Source: Sympetrum striolatum (taxonomy: Eukaryota > Arthropoda > Insecta > Odonata > Libellulidae). From it: a stretch of 64,000 nt of DNA. Shown piece by piece: positions 45,639-57,712 of the stretch (its first letter is position 1; every line of letters begins with the position of its first letter). Under the pieces are notes generated by a model, which searched no databases, was not told the origin of the DNA, and saw only the letters and a list, made by a program, of their open reading frames with translations. Made by a program: the position numbers and the translations under genes. The stretch is from positions 496,001-560,000 of the forward strand of contig CANPUZ010000048.1 in assembly GCA_947579665.1 (NCBI GenBank). Reading direction: 5' to 3'.

Positions 45639-45681
45639 TACTCACATGTAATTTTAACACAACTTTATTGAGTACGTTACA
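45623..45681 (-). repeat. Truncated 5' LTR (59 bp)
   Basis: Identical in order to the last 59 bp of the 3' LTR (TGTAACGTACTC to ATAACA). The first 98 bp (U3) are missing, yet the GAATT target duplication abuts it directly. A primer-binding-site-like TGGCGACGAG follows one base after the LTR end (45,621 downward). Confidence 0.8.
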
Positions 45682-45686
45682 GAATT

Positions 45687-48530
45687 CATGAAGTTAGCAG
45701 AAAAATGAATGCCACTTTAAACTCTAAAACTCAGTATCTTAATAGTGAGTGCGCTCAAGTGCAAAACTCATAGAAATTGAGCATAGCTCAAATGAGCATC
45801 CTCGGCCCCAACTCTACTTTTGATATTTAGCTAACCATGAAAAGAAGAAAATTGCCAGAAAATGTTCATTGTATTAGTTTACCTTAAGTATAATCTGAGA
45901 CAGCAAATATTGACAGTGTGGTTTTCAGATAAGACAATATAAATCTCCACTCACAGTAGAAGATATTAAACAAGATATCCTTGGAAACATTTAATAACAT
46001 AGCCAATATAAGCACCTCTGTAAATTTGATCTAAGTGGCTACAAATTTACATTAACATGGACAACAGTTTTGCTGTGTGTTCATTGTCTAATAAATGCAA
46101 AAACTTTATATTTCCTAAATTACCTCATAATATTTGTTATAAGGTACTTTTAGCTAAAACAGTCTTTAGAAAGTTGAGACATAGAGCTGTGTTAATAATC
46201 AGGAAAAAAAAATTCAAACTGAGAGTTAAAAATGGTATTCTGCAATTCTATACATTCACCAATTCCCAATTTTAATAAAGTTATTTGTTGTCTCGAGTGA
46301 GCCATGTTAACTGGAGACATGAGAAATGGTTATTTGTATTTTAGTTGTTATTTATACTTTTGTCTGATCCCTTATAATGCAAATAATTTTCTCTTTTGTA
46401 CACCATCATTACTTTTACACAGTAGTTCAGATTTAAGTGTCTGCATATTTAATTTTTCATGACGTTTTATTGTTTGTTTTCACTTTTTTGTATCTCTCTT
46501 TATCACTATTTGTATTGCTCATTTTGATATGAATAGCTCTAAAATTATTCTTGTATAATATTGTGCTTGAAATATCTGTTCTATTGACAGACTCTGGTCA
46601 AATAGAATGTATTTTTGTATAAACTACCCTATATACCGGCATATAAGTCTGCCTTTCAAGCTCGAAAACATCACTCAAAAACCAAGGGTCGACTTTTACG
46701 CCTAGCATAAAATTTAACCCTTAACCACCAAGGGGTAAATAAGTGAAATTGCCGGCTCAACACTTGTTGCACACAAACTCTTATTATTTCAAACTTTTAT
46801 TATATTTATTCTTCGTAAATTACAATCATTTCTTCACATTTATAATACAAAAATTTTATATATATTTCGATGTTTTCTTTTTACAAATGAAGATCAATAA
46901 GCACATCATGGTCTGTCTTTGTTTATATAATCATTATGATTCTACTTAGCATTAGGAGTTAATGGAAGCTGTTTTAGCAGTGTAGTGATTTTACATTACA
47001 AGGCTATGATAGCATTTATATAGTAAATTTTTAATACCATCATATTTGTTTTTATAATGCATATTTATTTTAGTAGCCTGTGAGATACCAATGATTAAAA
47101 CAGAATACTTGAAATAGTCTTACTTCCCATAAAATCGAGCTGAGAAAAGTGGTGTTGCCTTATTTTTTGCATCGACTTAAACGCTGAACATAGGCTAAAA
47201 CCTGAACAAGATTAACTTATGCACTGTCATATACAGAAGTTAATAAATAAAAAAAAAGATTTTTTAGCAGAGTATTGTATTAATAAACTAATCGAGAATT
47301 TAAATCACTTCAAATGGATTTAGTGTATAGTACTGACACTACTAACTCTAGGTGGCAAAAGTTAGAACTCAATCGCAGATTCCAAAACACTACCTCAAAT
47401 TCAAATTTAATCAAAATCCTTAAATGAAGTTAAGTTGCATATGACGAAAAACACTAATGCAAGGAATAAAATGCAGATTGAATAAAATCTGCCATGCCAC
47501 TATTTTCATAATGTCCACAATATTGATAAGCTAATATTGCTGAAAGGCATTTCAGACTCGTTGCTTTTCTCTAACATATTAGAACACGTATTTTAAATTC
47601 TATCAACATGCAACATCCCCATTTTCAGATAATGTAGAAACATTTCATATTTGCGCAAAAGAATAAATACTGCGATTACATTTTCCTCTGGTTTCAAACA
47701 TTGTTAGAAATTAATTCTCTGTTTAGTATTCTTCTTACAAAGAATAACAAATTTTATTTCACATACTTTAAGCATAATGTTTTCTTTCATTTTAAAACTT
47801 CTCCAAAAAGATATACACTTTTGATAACTGCCATTACAGTAAATTGTAAGGTTTTAAACATGATTATCCTCTAATTGAATTCTCCTTGAATATGCTTGTG
47901 TGTACATCATGATCTGATAAACATCTCTTGGACATCAGGTTAAGATTGATAAATAAGGGATGTTATTAAATAATTTGTCGGCCTGATGTCGGATTGACAA
48001 CCTATGTCTACACAATACTCGAAGTTGCGGCCAGTTATGATCCACACAATATCCAAGTCGGACATTCCCTGCAAAAAGGGTCCTTGTCAGCTCTTTCATA
48101 ACTTTTTGCTATTAATCTACTTTTGTGATTACATTTCCTCTTTGAAGATAAGTTACCAGTTTGAAAAAGTATTTCATTCCCTTGGAAAAGGAATTAATTG
48201 AATAAAAAACATTCATCTAAGTACAGCGTTTTGCATTGCAGTTTAAATTGCTAAAAGGTTTACACTGATTGATGATTTACTAGTATAGTAGTCACCTAAA
48301 GTACTTTTAGTCACCAATGATCAGGTAGAATAAATCTTGGCAATTGGCAAAAGTTTTAATAGATTAACTAAGCTTAAATCATTTTTATTAACTGAAATTG
48401 AAAAGTTTTTGAATGACAGTAAAATGAATACTGCAACTTCGATGTAAACATGCTATTTATCGAATAGTAGCAAAATACAATTATTTAATGTTTAATTTTA
48501 TTTGTTAATTTTCTTATGATGCCTAAATTT
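45687..48530. other. AT-rich intergenic DNA, no gene recognised
   Basis: Short frames at 46,057-46,275 (KFKLRVKNGILQFYTF, basic, unplaced), 46,743-46,949 and 48,004-48,201 show no known domains. 45,720-45,805 continues the GCTCAA-rich tract. An inverted repeat lies at 46,638-46,702. The rest is low-complexity AT-rich sequence. Confidence 0.5.
46638..46702. repeat. Imperfect inverted repeat (GGCATATAAGTCTGCC / GGGTCGACTTTTACGCC)
   Basis: Left arm 46,638-46,653 and right arm 46,686-46,702 pair imperfectly around a 32-base loop. The (G)TATAAGTCGAC-type word is common at the ends of some DNA transposon MITEs, but I cannot name a family. Confidence 0.4.
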
Positions 48531-48549
48531 GGCATAACCAATCCTACAC

Positions 48550-49565
48550 ATGATTTTCCAAGTCTTTTGAAGCACTACCTTCCCACTTGGAATGCCGAAC
48601 AGCATCTACAAGAAGATAACAAAGCCCATTACATGCTATTGACAGCAAGTACATACAAATTACCATTTAATTACCCTAGGAATAAGACAAAATGAAGTAA
48701 TTTAAATAATATCAATGGTAAACTCATTGTGAAGTGCTGTCGACACAGAATGCCAATACTTCTATGAACAGTAAGTATACAAGTAAATAAAGATCACCCT
48801 GAAAATTACTGCATCAGTTTTCATAAATAAGTGATTTCTGAAATTTCATTAATATGTGGAGTATACATTATATACAATGTAACCTAATCCTAATAAATTT
48901 CTGAATGTATTCTTAGTACTATGAATATATACAATCATGCAATTAAATTGATAAAGTACACATTAATCAGACTTTTCCAGTTGATTTATATATTATCTAG
49001 CTATATTTTATGAACAGTCACCTTGCCAATATCTTTCTAAATCCCACATCTTTCATTTTTTCTTCTGCTGTATCCAACTCCTCTTTAGGGGAAATTCCTA
49101 TGCACTATATTTCTCTTCCTCCTCATAGTTCTGTTACCTTTTGCTATTGTAAATTTCTCTTCTATCGAGGCTAGCCTCTGTTCTATGTCTACAACAGCTC
49201 TCATCTTTAAGAGCGTTGTCCTTAATATTTCCTGCAGTTCTGAAAGTGATAAATCAAACCTCACATAATTGTCAATCAATAGCTCCCTTGTTTTAGTAGC
49301 AGCAAACTAGTGATATTCACTCACTCAACTCCGCCCTGTCCTCCTCTGTTCTTACATTGCTCCTTATATTTCCCCAGGAAAAGAAGTCACCATTTCTCTT
49401 GTCCCAGCTCCATGTTCATCCGAATCACTATCTGATGGCAATGGGTGGACAGGGATGTGTCTTCTTTTCCCCTTTCCATTTTCAGGGTCAGAACTTATGT
49501 CCGATATTTTCTCAGCTTCTGCCTACCATCCTTCATGGAGCCTAAAAATTAATGATAAGCAGTTA
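48550..49565 (-). pseudogene. DUF4806-type protein, fragmented exons
   Basis: Minus strand blocks in order: AEKISDISSDPENGKGKRRH and LPSDSDSDEHGAG (49,530-49,400), LQEILRTTLLKMRAVVDIEQ and RLASIEEKF (about 49,245-49,165), NFP and, after a 1-base shift, KEELDTAEEKMKDVGFRKIL (49,105-49,025), and finally DAVRHSKWEGSASKDLENHV (about 48,640-48,580) behind an AG acceptor. The FP...EEL...E...K.. then AVR...f.g....~e~ order matches DUF4806 proteins, an arthropod-rich family of unknown function. The middle of the domain is not found, and a stop follows ENHV. It is either a pseudogene or a gene with exons I cannot see. Confidence 0.5.
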
Positions 49566-50464
49566 GGTAAGGTTAGATAATAAATTAGCCAAAGTAATGA
49601 TATACAGAATGTATAACTGAAAAAATAGCAACAAACAATGCAAATCACTTCACCTAAGTGTATGAAGAAGATGAATAAATTGCAACTTTTACAAATTCAA
49701 GGCGAGACAATTTCGGTGAGACTTATATCGGAGAATTATTCGAGGACTCAGTCGATTCAATCACAGAACCACATACATTTCTGCGACAAAGGTAAACGTC
49801 TAAGATCGAACTATACACGTTCATCTACTCATAAATCATACTCTACTGCAAAAAATAGAACAAATATCCAAACACCAAAATGTTAAGAATCTAAAATTGG
49901 TTAATATTTGCGACGAAATGTCGTTTTCGAGAGAAATTACGCCAAAAATCATATTCCGCGTAGAATTCAGGGCATCCATCGATTGAATTGAACAATTATA
50001 TGGTAACGGACTATAATAATAACAATAACTACACGTAAATCTAAATAAAAGCTGCTAAAATTAGCCTTTGTTTAAGTTCTGTTGACATCACGTTCGGCGA
50101 ATCGCAGCAAGATCAAGTTCTACAGAGACGTTTGCAACAAATATCGATTGCTGTGAATATTCATGTGAAAACCGAATATGATAATTATATCCATTTAGCG
50201 TTGAATTCTATGAAATAAACATCTCGTATTCTTTTGCGTATATTGCGCATCCATTGCGTTCACGTTACGCCACGACATGGTTGCCAACGAAACGGCGTAA
50301 CCACGAGATCGAGCGAAATTTTTCATCCCTTTTAGAGGTAATTGATTTGATTTTACGACATCTCGCACGCTATGGATCATTTTCTATCGATTCGACTCTC
50401 TTGTAGATGCTCTCGCCGTAACATATTTTACTTACTTCGTCATAAAATAGCAGAAGGAAAAATA
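49566..50464. other. No recognised gene
   Basis: A plus frame at 49,638-49,886 and a minus frame at 50,195-50,380 are unplaced. The latter is in slightly GC-richer DNA just outside the inverted-duplication arm and could be a promoter region for the downstream host gene. Confidence 0.4.
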
Positions 50465-51005
50465 TGTCAAAAAAACTAATAGTTCTATTACATGTTTGAA
50501 TTTTTTTTGTTTGCGACCTATTATTCTTATAATGATTTTGATATTGTATTCAAATTTAAGCTTTAGTTTCCCATTTCTACTTTTCAGCGAGTTCTTACTC
50601 AGTGAACGATTTTACGAGCAACGTTTCCGAAATTTAATTGGCAATGCTGTAACCGAGCGACGAATTGCGCAACGTGGTTAGTAAACATTAAATTGAAGCC
50701 AAAAATTGATATTAACAATGTTACACGTAAGGGATACCGGTTTACTGTGTGGTTATTTTCAAAGCATGTCCTTTCTTTTTACGGCGGGTCCAACCAAACA
50801 CCGCTCTGGTTCTCTCGATTCTTGTCAAAGCCCCATCCTAGTCATCATTTCTTTTTTGTAGGAAACGAGACGGAGAAAAACCGTATTTTTCTGTATTTAC
50901 ATGTAATCTTTTGGCGAAACGTATGCTTGGATATTGATCTCGAGCTTTAAATTACAATCCGAGAGGTTTCTTCTTCAAATCTAATAATGCTGAAACTATG
51001 AGAAT
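50465..51005 (+). repeat. Right arm of the inverted duplication (partner 40,720-41,255)
   Basis: Contains CGAGTTCTTACTCAGTGAAC (50,588 on), TGGTTAGTAAACATTAAATT and GTCCAACCAAACACCGCTC, each matching the reverse complement of the left arm. It lies just upstream of the host exons. Confidence 0.8.
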
Positions 51006-51128
51006 GCTAAACCAAACAAGACCTGTATGTAGGCTCATGAAAACTATTCGATTTCATTAATGTAAATATCCGTGATCATTCACGTTCCTCGATGTAGTTA
51101 ATTTTGAATGGGTTTAATTGCTTTGTAG

Positions 51129-52487
51129 CATCCGGACGAAGCTCAGAACAATAGTTTAGTAACGAAGACTGAAGATACCGAAATGGTAGGTCTAATAACA
51201 TTGATATCATCCAAAATAATGTATGAAAGTGAGAAGAGGTTTATTAAAATCTGTCTATTTACAGGACGGAGCAAGTGAAGTGGCTTCTGAGTGTGATATA
51301 CAGTTCACTCTGAGGTAATTATTATTTTCGTATATACGATAATTAATAATAATTTGGATATTTGATTATTCGTAAATTCTTTTTGCATTCATAATTGTTA
51401 TTGTTACTCTTCGTATGAAAGTATTCGGCGTCTACTTTAAATATTGGTGTATCTGGAAACCATATGAATGATTTTGAGTATTAATTTTTAAATGAGCTGA
51501 AATGAAGGGAGGGATTAAATGCAATAATATCTTTGGTGGAAATAATCGTTTTAACTTAACTGTGCAACACATCTGAAGAAACATTCACGTTCCTGGTACA
51601 GAAGCTTATCTTCTGAGAATGTATTGATGTTAAAATGTCTTCTTTTTTCTTCGTTTTTCACGATGACATAATGCAATACATTTTTTAATCTTAAAAATAT
51701 TCATCCTGGTGTAAATTTTCCAAGTAGTACTGAAGATTTTTTGTATTACTTTGAATTGGATACAAATCATGTACTTTTGTTGTGTTTTGTTGCTGTGGAA
51801 AAGGCATTTTGTGGAGTGGATGATTTCACTAACAATCTTTATTGTAAACATCATTTCAAGGAAACGGTGAATGTTAATGCTGTGAGATATGCAGAAAACT
51901 GGGACGAACAAGTCTTCTGTGATCCATTAACAGAAGTGAGTAATTGGTTTTCTGTAGTATTTAGAATTGATATCCTAGATTCAGAGCGTATGGTTGTCAT
52001 CCTTTAAATTAGTTTGGAATTTCTGAAGTAAATTTATGATTGCATTAAGTTTATGACTATTATATGATTCTTCTTGAAGCACCTGAAACTGTTGAGCATT
52101 TTGAATAAGTTATCTAGACTCGACAGGGGGGGTGAGGAATTACATCAATAATGCTCTTGTTACAATCAGTACTGCATCCTAATGGAATGCCATATTTAAA
52201 AGTACTTTATCCATTAAGCTATAAAAAGTGCCTCAGGTGTTGTTATGTCATTATCAATGTGAAATGAGTTATCAGATTTAGATAGGATCAGAACTCGTTT
52301 GGTTGACATACTGTGGCACTATTAGACTTTAATCGTTTAACGAGTTCTTTACAGTTATATGATTTACTGCACTTTGCTCGAGAAGTACAAAGGAATGTTA
52401 TTTATTTTCTAGATTAACATCGAAGAAGAGATAGTGGAGATACCTGAAGAGGGGGGCAATGGATGTTGCGGTGGATGCAATATTTAG
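51129..52487 (+). CDS. Unrecognised host gene, last four exons (partial)
   Basis: Exons fit together with matching phases: 51,129-51,185 (phase 0 in and out, GTAGGT donor), 51,265-51,314 (TTTACAG acceptor, ends in phase 2 before GTAATT), 51,725-51,935 (acceptor CCAAG, strong GTGAGT donor, phase 0 out) and 52,413-52,487 (TTTTCTAG acceptor, TAG stop). Protein blocks: ECDIQFTL, TEDFLYYFELDTNHVLLLCF, GVDDFTNNLYCKHHF, YAENWDEQVFCDPLTE, then an acidic tail and the Cys/Gly-rich end GGNGCCGGCNI. I do not recognise the family. The C-terminal cysteines could carry lipid, which is speculation. Upstream exons are not identified. AATAAA signals follow at 52,856 and 52,960. Confidence 0.55.
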
Positions 52488-53137
52488 TTGCTTTTTTCCA
52501 GTCAAATGTTATTTACTTAATTTGGCATATCAAAAATACTAAACATATAATTCAGGGACAATGGAAAGCCTATGGATATTGATAATGGGTCGTGTTCATC
52601 AAAAGTGGCGAGCCCTGCATGATTTAATGATTCTTTTGTTTGCTCTAACTGAAAATTAAGATGATGAGAAAACTCATGGGATGTTGTTTGGGATTTGAGA
52701 TTGTCGGTACACATGTTGTTCTACCTATTAATCTCTTTCGGTACGTGCAAGTATTTTTCAGAATAGATAATGCGAGGGAAGGACTTGGAGCTGGAGGAGA
52801 GTGAGCTGTGTCGGAGATACCAGTACCAATCTTTAGGCAATGATATGATTTAAAAAATAAACGACTTTAAGTAAAAAATATTATTATTTGACTTTATTTG
52901 TTTAAAGTGCGTTCAGAGAAGAGCTACATATATAAAAGTGTCTCGAAATCAATGGTTTAAATAAAGTAGTTTAAATAGAAAATAAATGCTTTTAATAAAT
53001 TGAATTATTTCTTTTAATTATGTGTTTTGTTCACCTTGCTACTGCATCTTAAAAGTGGCTAACAAGATCTGTTAAGACTATTTCAAGACTTCTAATATTA
53101 TGTTAAAGAAATGTTAGGTCTCATGTCTTCTAATAAC
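52488..53137. other. 3' UTR/downstream sequence of the host gene
   Basis: Contains two AATAAA hexamers (52,856 and 52,960), the likely polyadenylation region for the upstream exons. No further coding signal. Confidence 0.45.
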
Positions 53138-53275
53138 TGCCATTTCGGAGAAAATTCTATCCAAAAACGACAAATTCTCGACGTTTTTCGTCTGCTACTA
53201 GAAAATTACCAAATTGTGTTTTAAAATGAACAAATATTATACCATCCACGTCAGTTAAAAGTTAATCATTATACG
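53138..53275 (+). repeat. Dispersed repeat copy of 4,688-4,830
   Basis: TGCCATTTCGGAGAAAATTC through ACCATCCACGTCAGTTAAAA matches copies at 4.7 and 22.2 kb nearly base for base. Confidence 0.75.
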
Positions 53276-53819
53276 AGCATCTGATTGAATTGTTAGTTTC
53301 TGATTCATTTAGGGTAATTAGGAGAATATATCGAACTACTTTTTAAACTTTTCTTGTTTTACAAGCTTACTTACAAAAGTAAATATTAAAATTAAAGTAT
53401 GAAATAGAATCTACGAATTTATAACTCCGAATTACCAAACCCTTAAATAAATATCGAAATACGATTTTTAAGAGCAAGCTGAATGTATGAAAATCAGCAG
53501 AATAATCCTTATTTTAAATGTTTGCTTGATTTTTAAACTCGCGGCTTACAAAGTGACGTCATCGTGCTTCAGTTCATCGTCTGACCACAAGAGAACACTT
53601 TTCCTCAACAGATGACAAGCGTTATTACCAGACGCATTAGCAGAAGAAGAATTTTCGATCATTCCAAAACAGATTGTGTTAAAATCGTTCAGGATTTCAT
53701 AACAGTACTTCTCTATACATTATTTATAACTTAATTCATCACGGTAAATAAAGGTAAATTTCTAGCATCTGTTAGAGTTGAAATAAGTTAGAATACCCCT
53801 ACCGGAATTCCTAGGAACC

Positions 53820-53950
53820 ATCAAAAATGGCCAAAAAGCAGACGAAAAACGTCAAAAAATGCTCTTCTTTGGAGTAAAATTCCTAAGAAATGGCACTAGT
53901 TAGAAGGGATTTCTCATCATATATATCAGCCGCCATCCTTATTCTACGAA
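53820..53950 (-). repeat. Diverged inverted copy of the same 4.7-kb repeat
   Basis: The reverse complement shows TTTTTGACGTTTTTCGTCTGC, GTGCCATTTCTTAGGAATTT and ATATATATGATGAGAAATC in the same order as 4,650-4,755. It faces the copy at 53.1 kb, so the pair could fold back. Confidence 0.55.
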
Positions 53951-55955
53951 ATGGTTTAGGAATTACATGATTATCTCCAGTAATAAGGGAGATATTGAAT
54001 TTATCCCTGACTGTGTGAAACTAGAAATTTACCTAAATAAATACTTCTCCTACGGAACGATGGGGAACATTGAAAACGTGTTATTCCTGACGACAATGGT
54101 TTATACATATTTACATGAAGTACCTGAGTTATCGACCTCTTGTTTATGTAGAAAAATTCTCTGATCCACAATAATGTAGTGAAAAAGTGCGTTCATTTTT
54201 CAATACTCATAAGCTACATATTAAATTCCTCTGCAGGGAGATCGTACTTGACAAAGTATCTGAGGAATCCATTCTAATTTATGACTAAACATAATATTCG
54301 ATTGAAATTTATTAATTCTGTTCAATAACTTTAAAGAAGCTGATACTTGCAACATGTATGCGTTTAAAATCATTATTATAACCATATTATCATTATTTAA
54401 GGTTATATTATTTTAAGATCGGTGTATAATAAACCTGTATTATTATGTTTAGAAGGATATTAAATAATCTTCACGCACTTTAAAATCGAGCTTATTTACA
54501 ATTATAGAAGATAAGGAATAAATGTGTAAATACAGCAATTAAGGTAGGTGTCTAATACAATATTTTTAATCGTTTAGTTCGTTTAAAATGTACGCGAGAA
54601 AATTATTTGCAAAGAAGTTCGAAAGTAACCAAGTCAAAATATACATAATTCTTGCAATAAGCAATGTATAACATAATTTAATCTTTTCCAATTACCTGCA
54701 CTTATCATTTTACATTCATAAGTTATACAAATAATATTTGAATTTTACAAATGCTACATATCTCAAAGTTTACCTCTAGTTTATCAATTATAAGACAAAA
54801 GAAGAGAACAAAAATCTGCATATGAGCATAAAATCATTGTCAGTAATCGGATAAAAATAAGAAAATTGTATAGTCTTCGTATTGCTGATATATATAAGTA
54901 TTCAGAAGACTTCAAACAATATCAAACTGAAGGGAAAACGCAACTCATTTATAAGGTTTACCTAAATGGACATAATGATGAGCTATCTGCCTTATCGTCA
55001 AAATGAGATGGTTTTGAGTAACGTTACAAACAAAAGTGGTGTTGCGAGAATGATTGGGTACGAAGATGATGTTTATATCTTTTAGAATCTTTGGTTAGAT
55101 GACAAATATAAGTGAGCCATATTCCAAGAAGAGAGATATCTCAAAAATGCCATTTCTGTATAATTCTATCTAAGTTCTAACTATTTTCATCACAACTTAA
55201 TGAAAAATAAAAAGATATTGATTGATGAGAGGTAGGTTTATTTTGAGGACACACAGACTAGGATTAACTGGTGGAAGCTTTGCTGATTGACAATTTACTA
55301 CCAGGTGAATTAAACAATGTTATTTATTAAATTATTTTCTAAAATGCTGAAAAAATACTTGCTTTGTCAGCAATTCTACAGTTCAGATGATTTTTCTAAT
55401 GAAAAGATTATGTAATTTAGGGTAGATGACTTCATTATTTAGTTTATAATTTTTGAAAAGTAATGAGAATTATAGCAAATGTATTTTAAATTGTAATAAC
55501 GTGTATAGTAGTGAATTATTCTTGTTGATTCTTAAAATTTAATGATAGATAACCAGACAAGATTCAATCGTCTAATCATTGGGCTATCACAAGAATTGTG
55601 TGTACTTTTATTATATTACTTATAATTACAAATAGAGAAAGGAATACTAAGGAAATTAATAGCAGAAATAATAGAAGATCTGTATGCTGCCAAAATAAGC
55701 TATTTTTATTAATAAATGTGCTTATATTATCATTATGATGTTTATTTATATATATTAACAATGGTGAGCTCATTATGATTTTGATTTATGTTTATTAATT
55801 ATAATTAAACTAACACTACCATGAATTTCTGTTATTAATATTACATTAAATTAGTGAGCTTTACATCTAACAGTCATGAAAAAATCATACAAGGGGAGGA
55901 ACAAAACAGTAACACTTATGGTCGTGTGAAACATATTTTCAAGAGAGAGAAATGA
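53951..55955. other. AT-rich intergenic DNA, no gene seen
   Basis: Short frames at 53,967-54,164 and 55,576-55,773 (hydrophobic, minus) are not recognisable. No repeat from elsewhere in the window was noticed. Confidence 0.5.
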
Positions 55956-56840
55956 TATACTGTGTACTAATCAATTCAGAAAGACATTTTCTGGTGAAAC
56001 TGCTGTTCAGCTTGTTTTGACCAAATGGCGCACAATGGCAAATGAGGGTAAAGGTACTGTCATGATAGACTTCAAAAGGGCATTCGAGACAATAGATAGG
56101 GATATACTTGTAGAGAAATTAATTAAATATGGTTTTGGAAATCAAGCACTAAAAGTCAGGAAAATCTACCTGAGTAACAGGAAGCAGAAAACAAAGCTTA
56201 ATAATTCAACATCTGATGAAATTTATAATGGGTTTGGTATTCCTCAAGCGGCAATCATGGGGCCCTTGCTTTTTATCTTGTATATTAATGATGATGTGCC
56301 ACAACCGAATGATGTATTTGTTAATCTTTTTGCTGACGATACACTGATCTCTGCATCAGAAAGTAATTACGAAGAGGCGTGTTGCAACATAAATTCTGCC
56401 CTAGCTTCCCTGAATACCTGGCTGAAATTTAATAAGCTCAAGTTGAACATGGATAAGTCAAAATGTATCCTTATAACGCGATCACCGCAAAAAAAGAAAA
56501 TTACTCTAGATAACACAAGCAATCCTCTCATGCAGATAGATGGTTTTATTCTTGAATTTGTCCATGAAATAAAATATTTAGGAATAATCATTGACTCTCA
56601 TTTAAATGTTAAGGGACATATTGATTACATTGTCGAAAAAACTGGCAGAAAGATAGGTTACTTATCAAGAATAAGCAGATATTTAAGCCCATGGACAAGA
56701 ATCCCAATTTATGAAACGATCATTTCTCCCCATTTTGATTATTGCTCCACAGTTTTACATGGGATCCGCAATAAAGAAATAAAATAAACTGCAGAAACTT
56801 CAGAATAGATCAATGAGAGTAATTCTAAAATGGGGAAAAC
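55956..56840 (+). pseudogene. LINE reverse transcriptase, palm to post-thumb
   Basis: From about 55,965 the frame reads NQFRKTFSGETAVQLVL, TVMIDFKRAFETIDRDIL (motif A, D present), YGFGIPQ-type motif B in the form IPQAAIMGPLLFILYIND, then NLFADDTLISA (catalytic ADD), LNTWLKFNKLKLNMDKSKC, KYLGIIIDSHLN and SPHFDYCSTVLHGI. A shift at 56,783 restores KLQKLQNRSMRVILKW before homology ends. The usual GSVLGP is AAIMGP here, which is unusual. 5' truncation removed the endonuclease and fingers. Motif style is Jockey/CR1 superfamily. The 256-codon open frame suggests it is younger than other pieces here. Confidence 0.85.
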
Positions 56841-57712
56841 CAATGTGATATTCACGAACCAAATTATTTTCATATTTAATTATTTCTATTTGCTTATTAG
56901 AATGGAAATTTTCTCAAGATGGTAATTAAGACTCACTGTATACTAGTGATATTAATATACTTTATCATGGCCATAAGCCTTCTTATATTTTTCAAGCATT
57001 AGTTAGAAAGGCTGAGAATTAGAAGAAGAAAGAAAGTACTTAAAATGATGAATACATTTACACAAAGTAAAAAATTATGATACAAAGTATAGAGTAATGC
57101 AAATATGGAATACTAAATAAAGCAAAGTTGGCCATACCATAAGGTTAAATTGAAAATTGCCAGGCCAACGAAGGAATGTTTAGCATGTAGACATAAAAAA
57201 ATATAAGAAAGCAGAGAGTTAAAAAAAGGAAATTTACAAAATATTACTTTATAAAATAGTCTTACTTTTACATAAATCAAATCAAACTTTATGGTAATTC
57301 AAAATATAAATTAACAAGGGGTAGGAACTAATACAATATTGTATAATTCTGGTCTTTGTAGACAAACTTATTGCTGTAAGAACATGCTCTTTGAAATATG
57401 TGTAAGATGAAGTACTTAAGGAAACATTTTGCAATTTATAGTAAATAATGCAATTTAACTAATAGATGTAATGGTATCTATACATCCAAAAAGTTAACAT
57501 CTTCACATTAAAACCCAAATTACTTAAAGAAACAAACATCTTTTCTTATTAATAATTAAATGAGGGAAATGCAATTGGACGCTCATTGAGATATCGACAA
57601 ACTTAAGTTCTTTGCAAATACCAAACAAATTGCTGGTATTATACCTGTTCATATAAACCTGATACTGAGAAAATCACATCCTTCTTCATATAACATGCAT
57701 TTATGAAGTGAC
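56841..57712. other. AT-rich spacer
   Basis: No gene or repeat recognised between the two plus-strand LINEs. Confidence 0.5.

Larger units (their letters stand above)
41924..45686 (-). mobile_element. Ty3/Gypsy LTR retrotransposon, defective, with 5-bp target-site duplication
   Basis: Minus-strand element bounded by GAATT at 41,924-41,928 and 45,682-45,686. It contains a gag ORF, an RT-RNase H-integrase region, a complete 3' LTR and only 59 bp of the 5' LTR. The gag-to-RT join lacks a protease and the RT N-terminus. A nonsense codon interrupts pol at 44,084-44,086. There is no env-like gene. Relationship by motif style is to Gypsy elements annotated in arthropods as K02A2.6-like. Damage makes it non-autonomous, but the integrase region is intact in frame. 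Confidence 0.9.
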
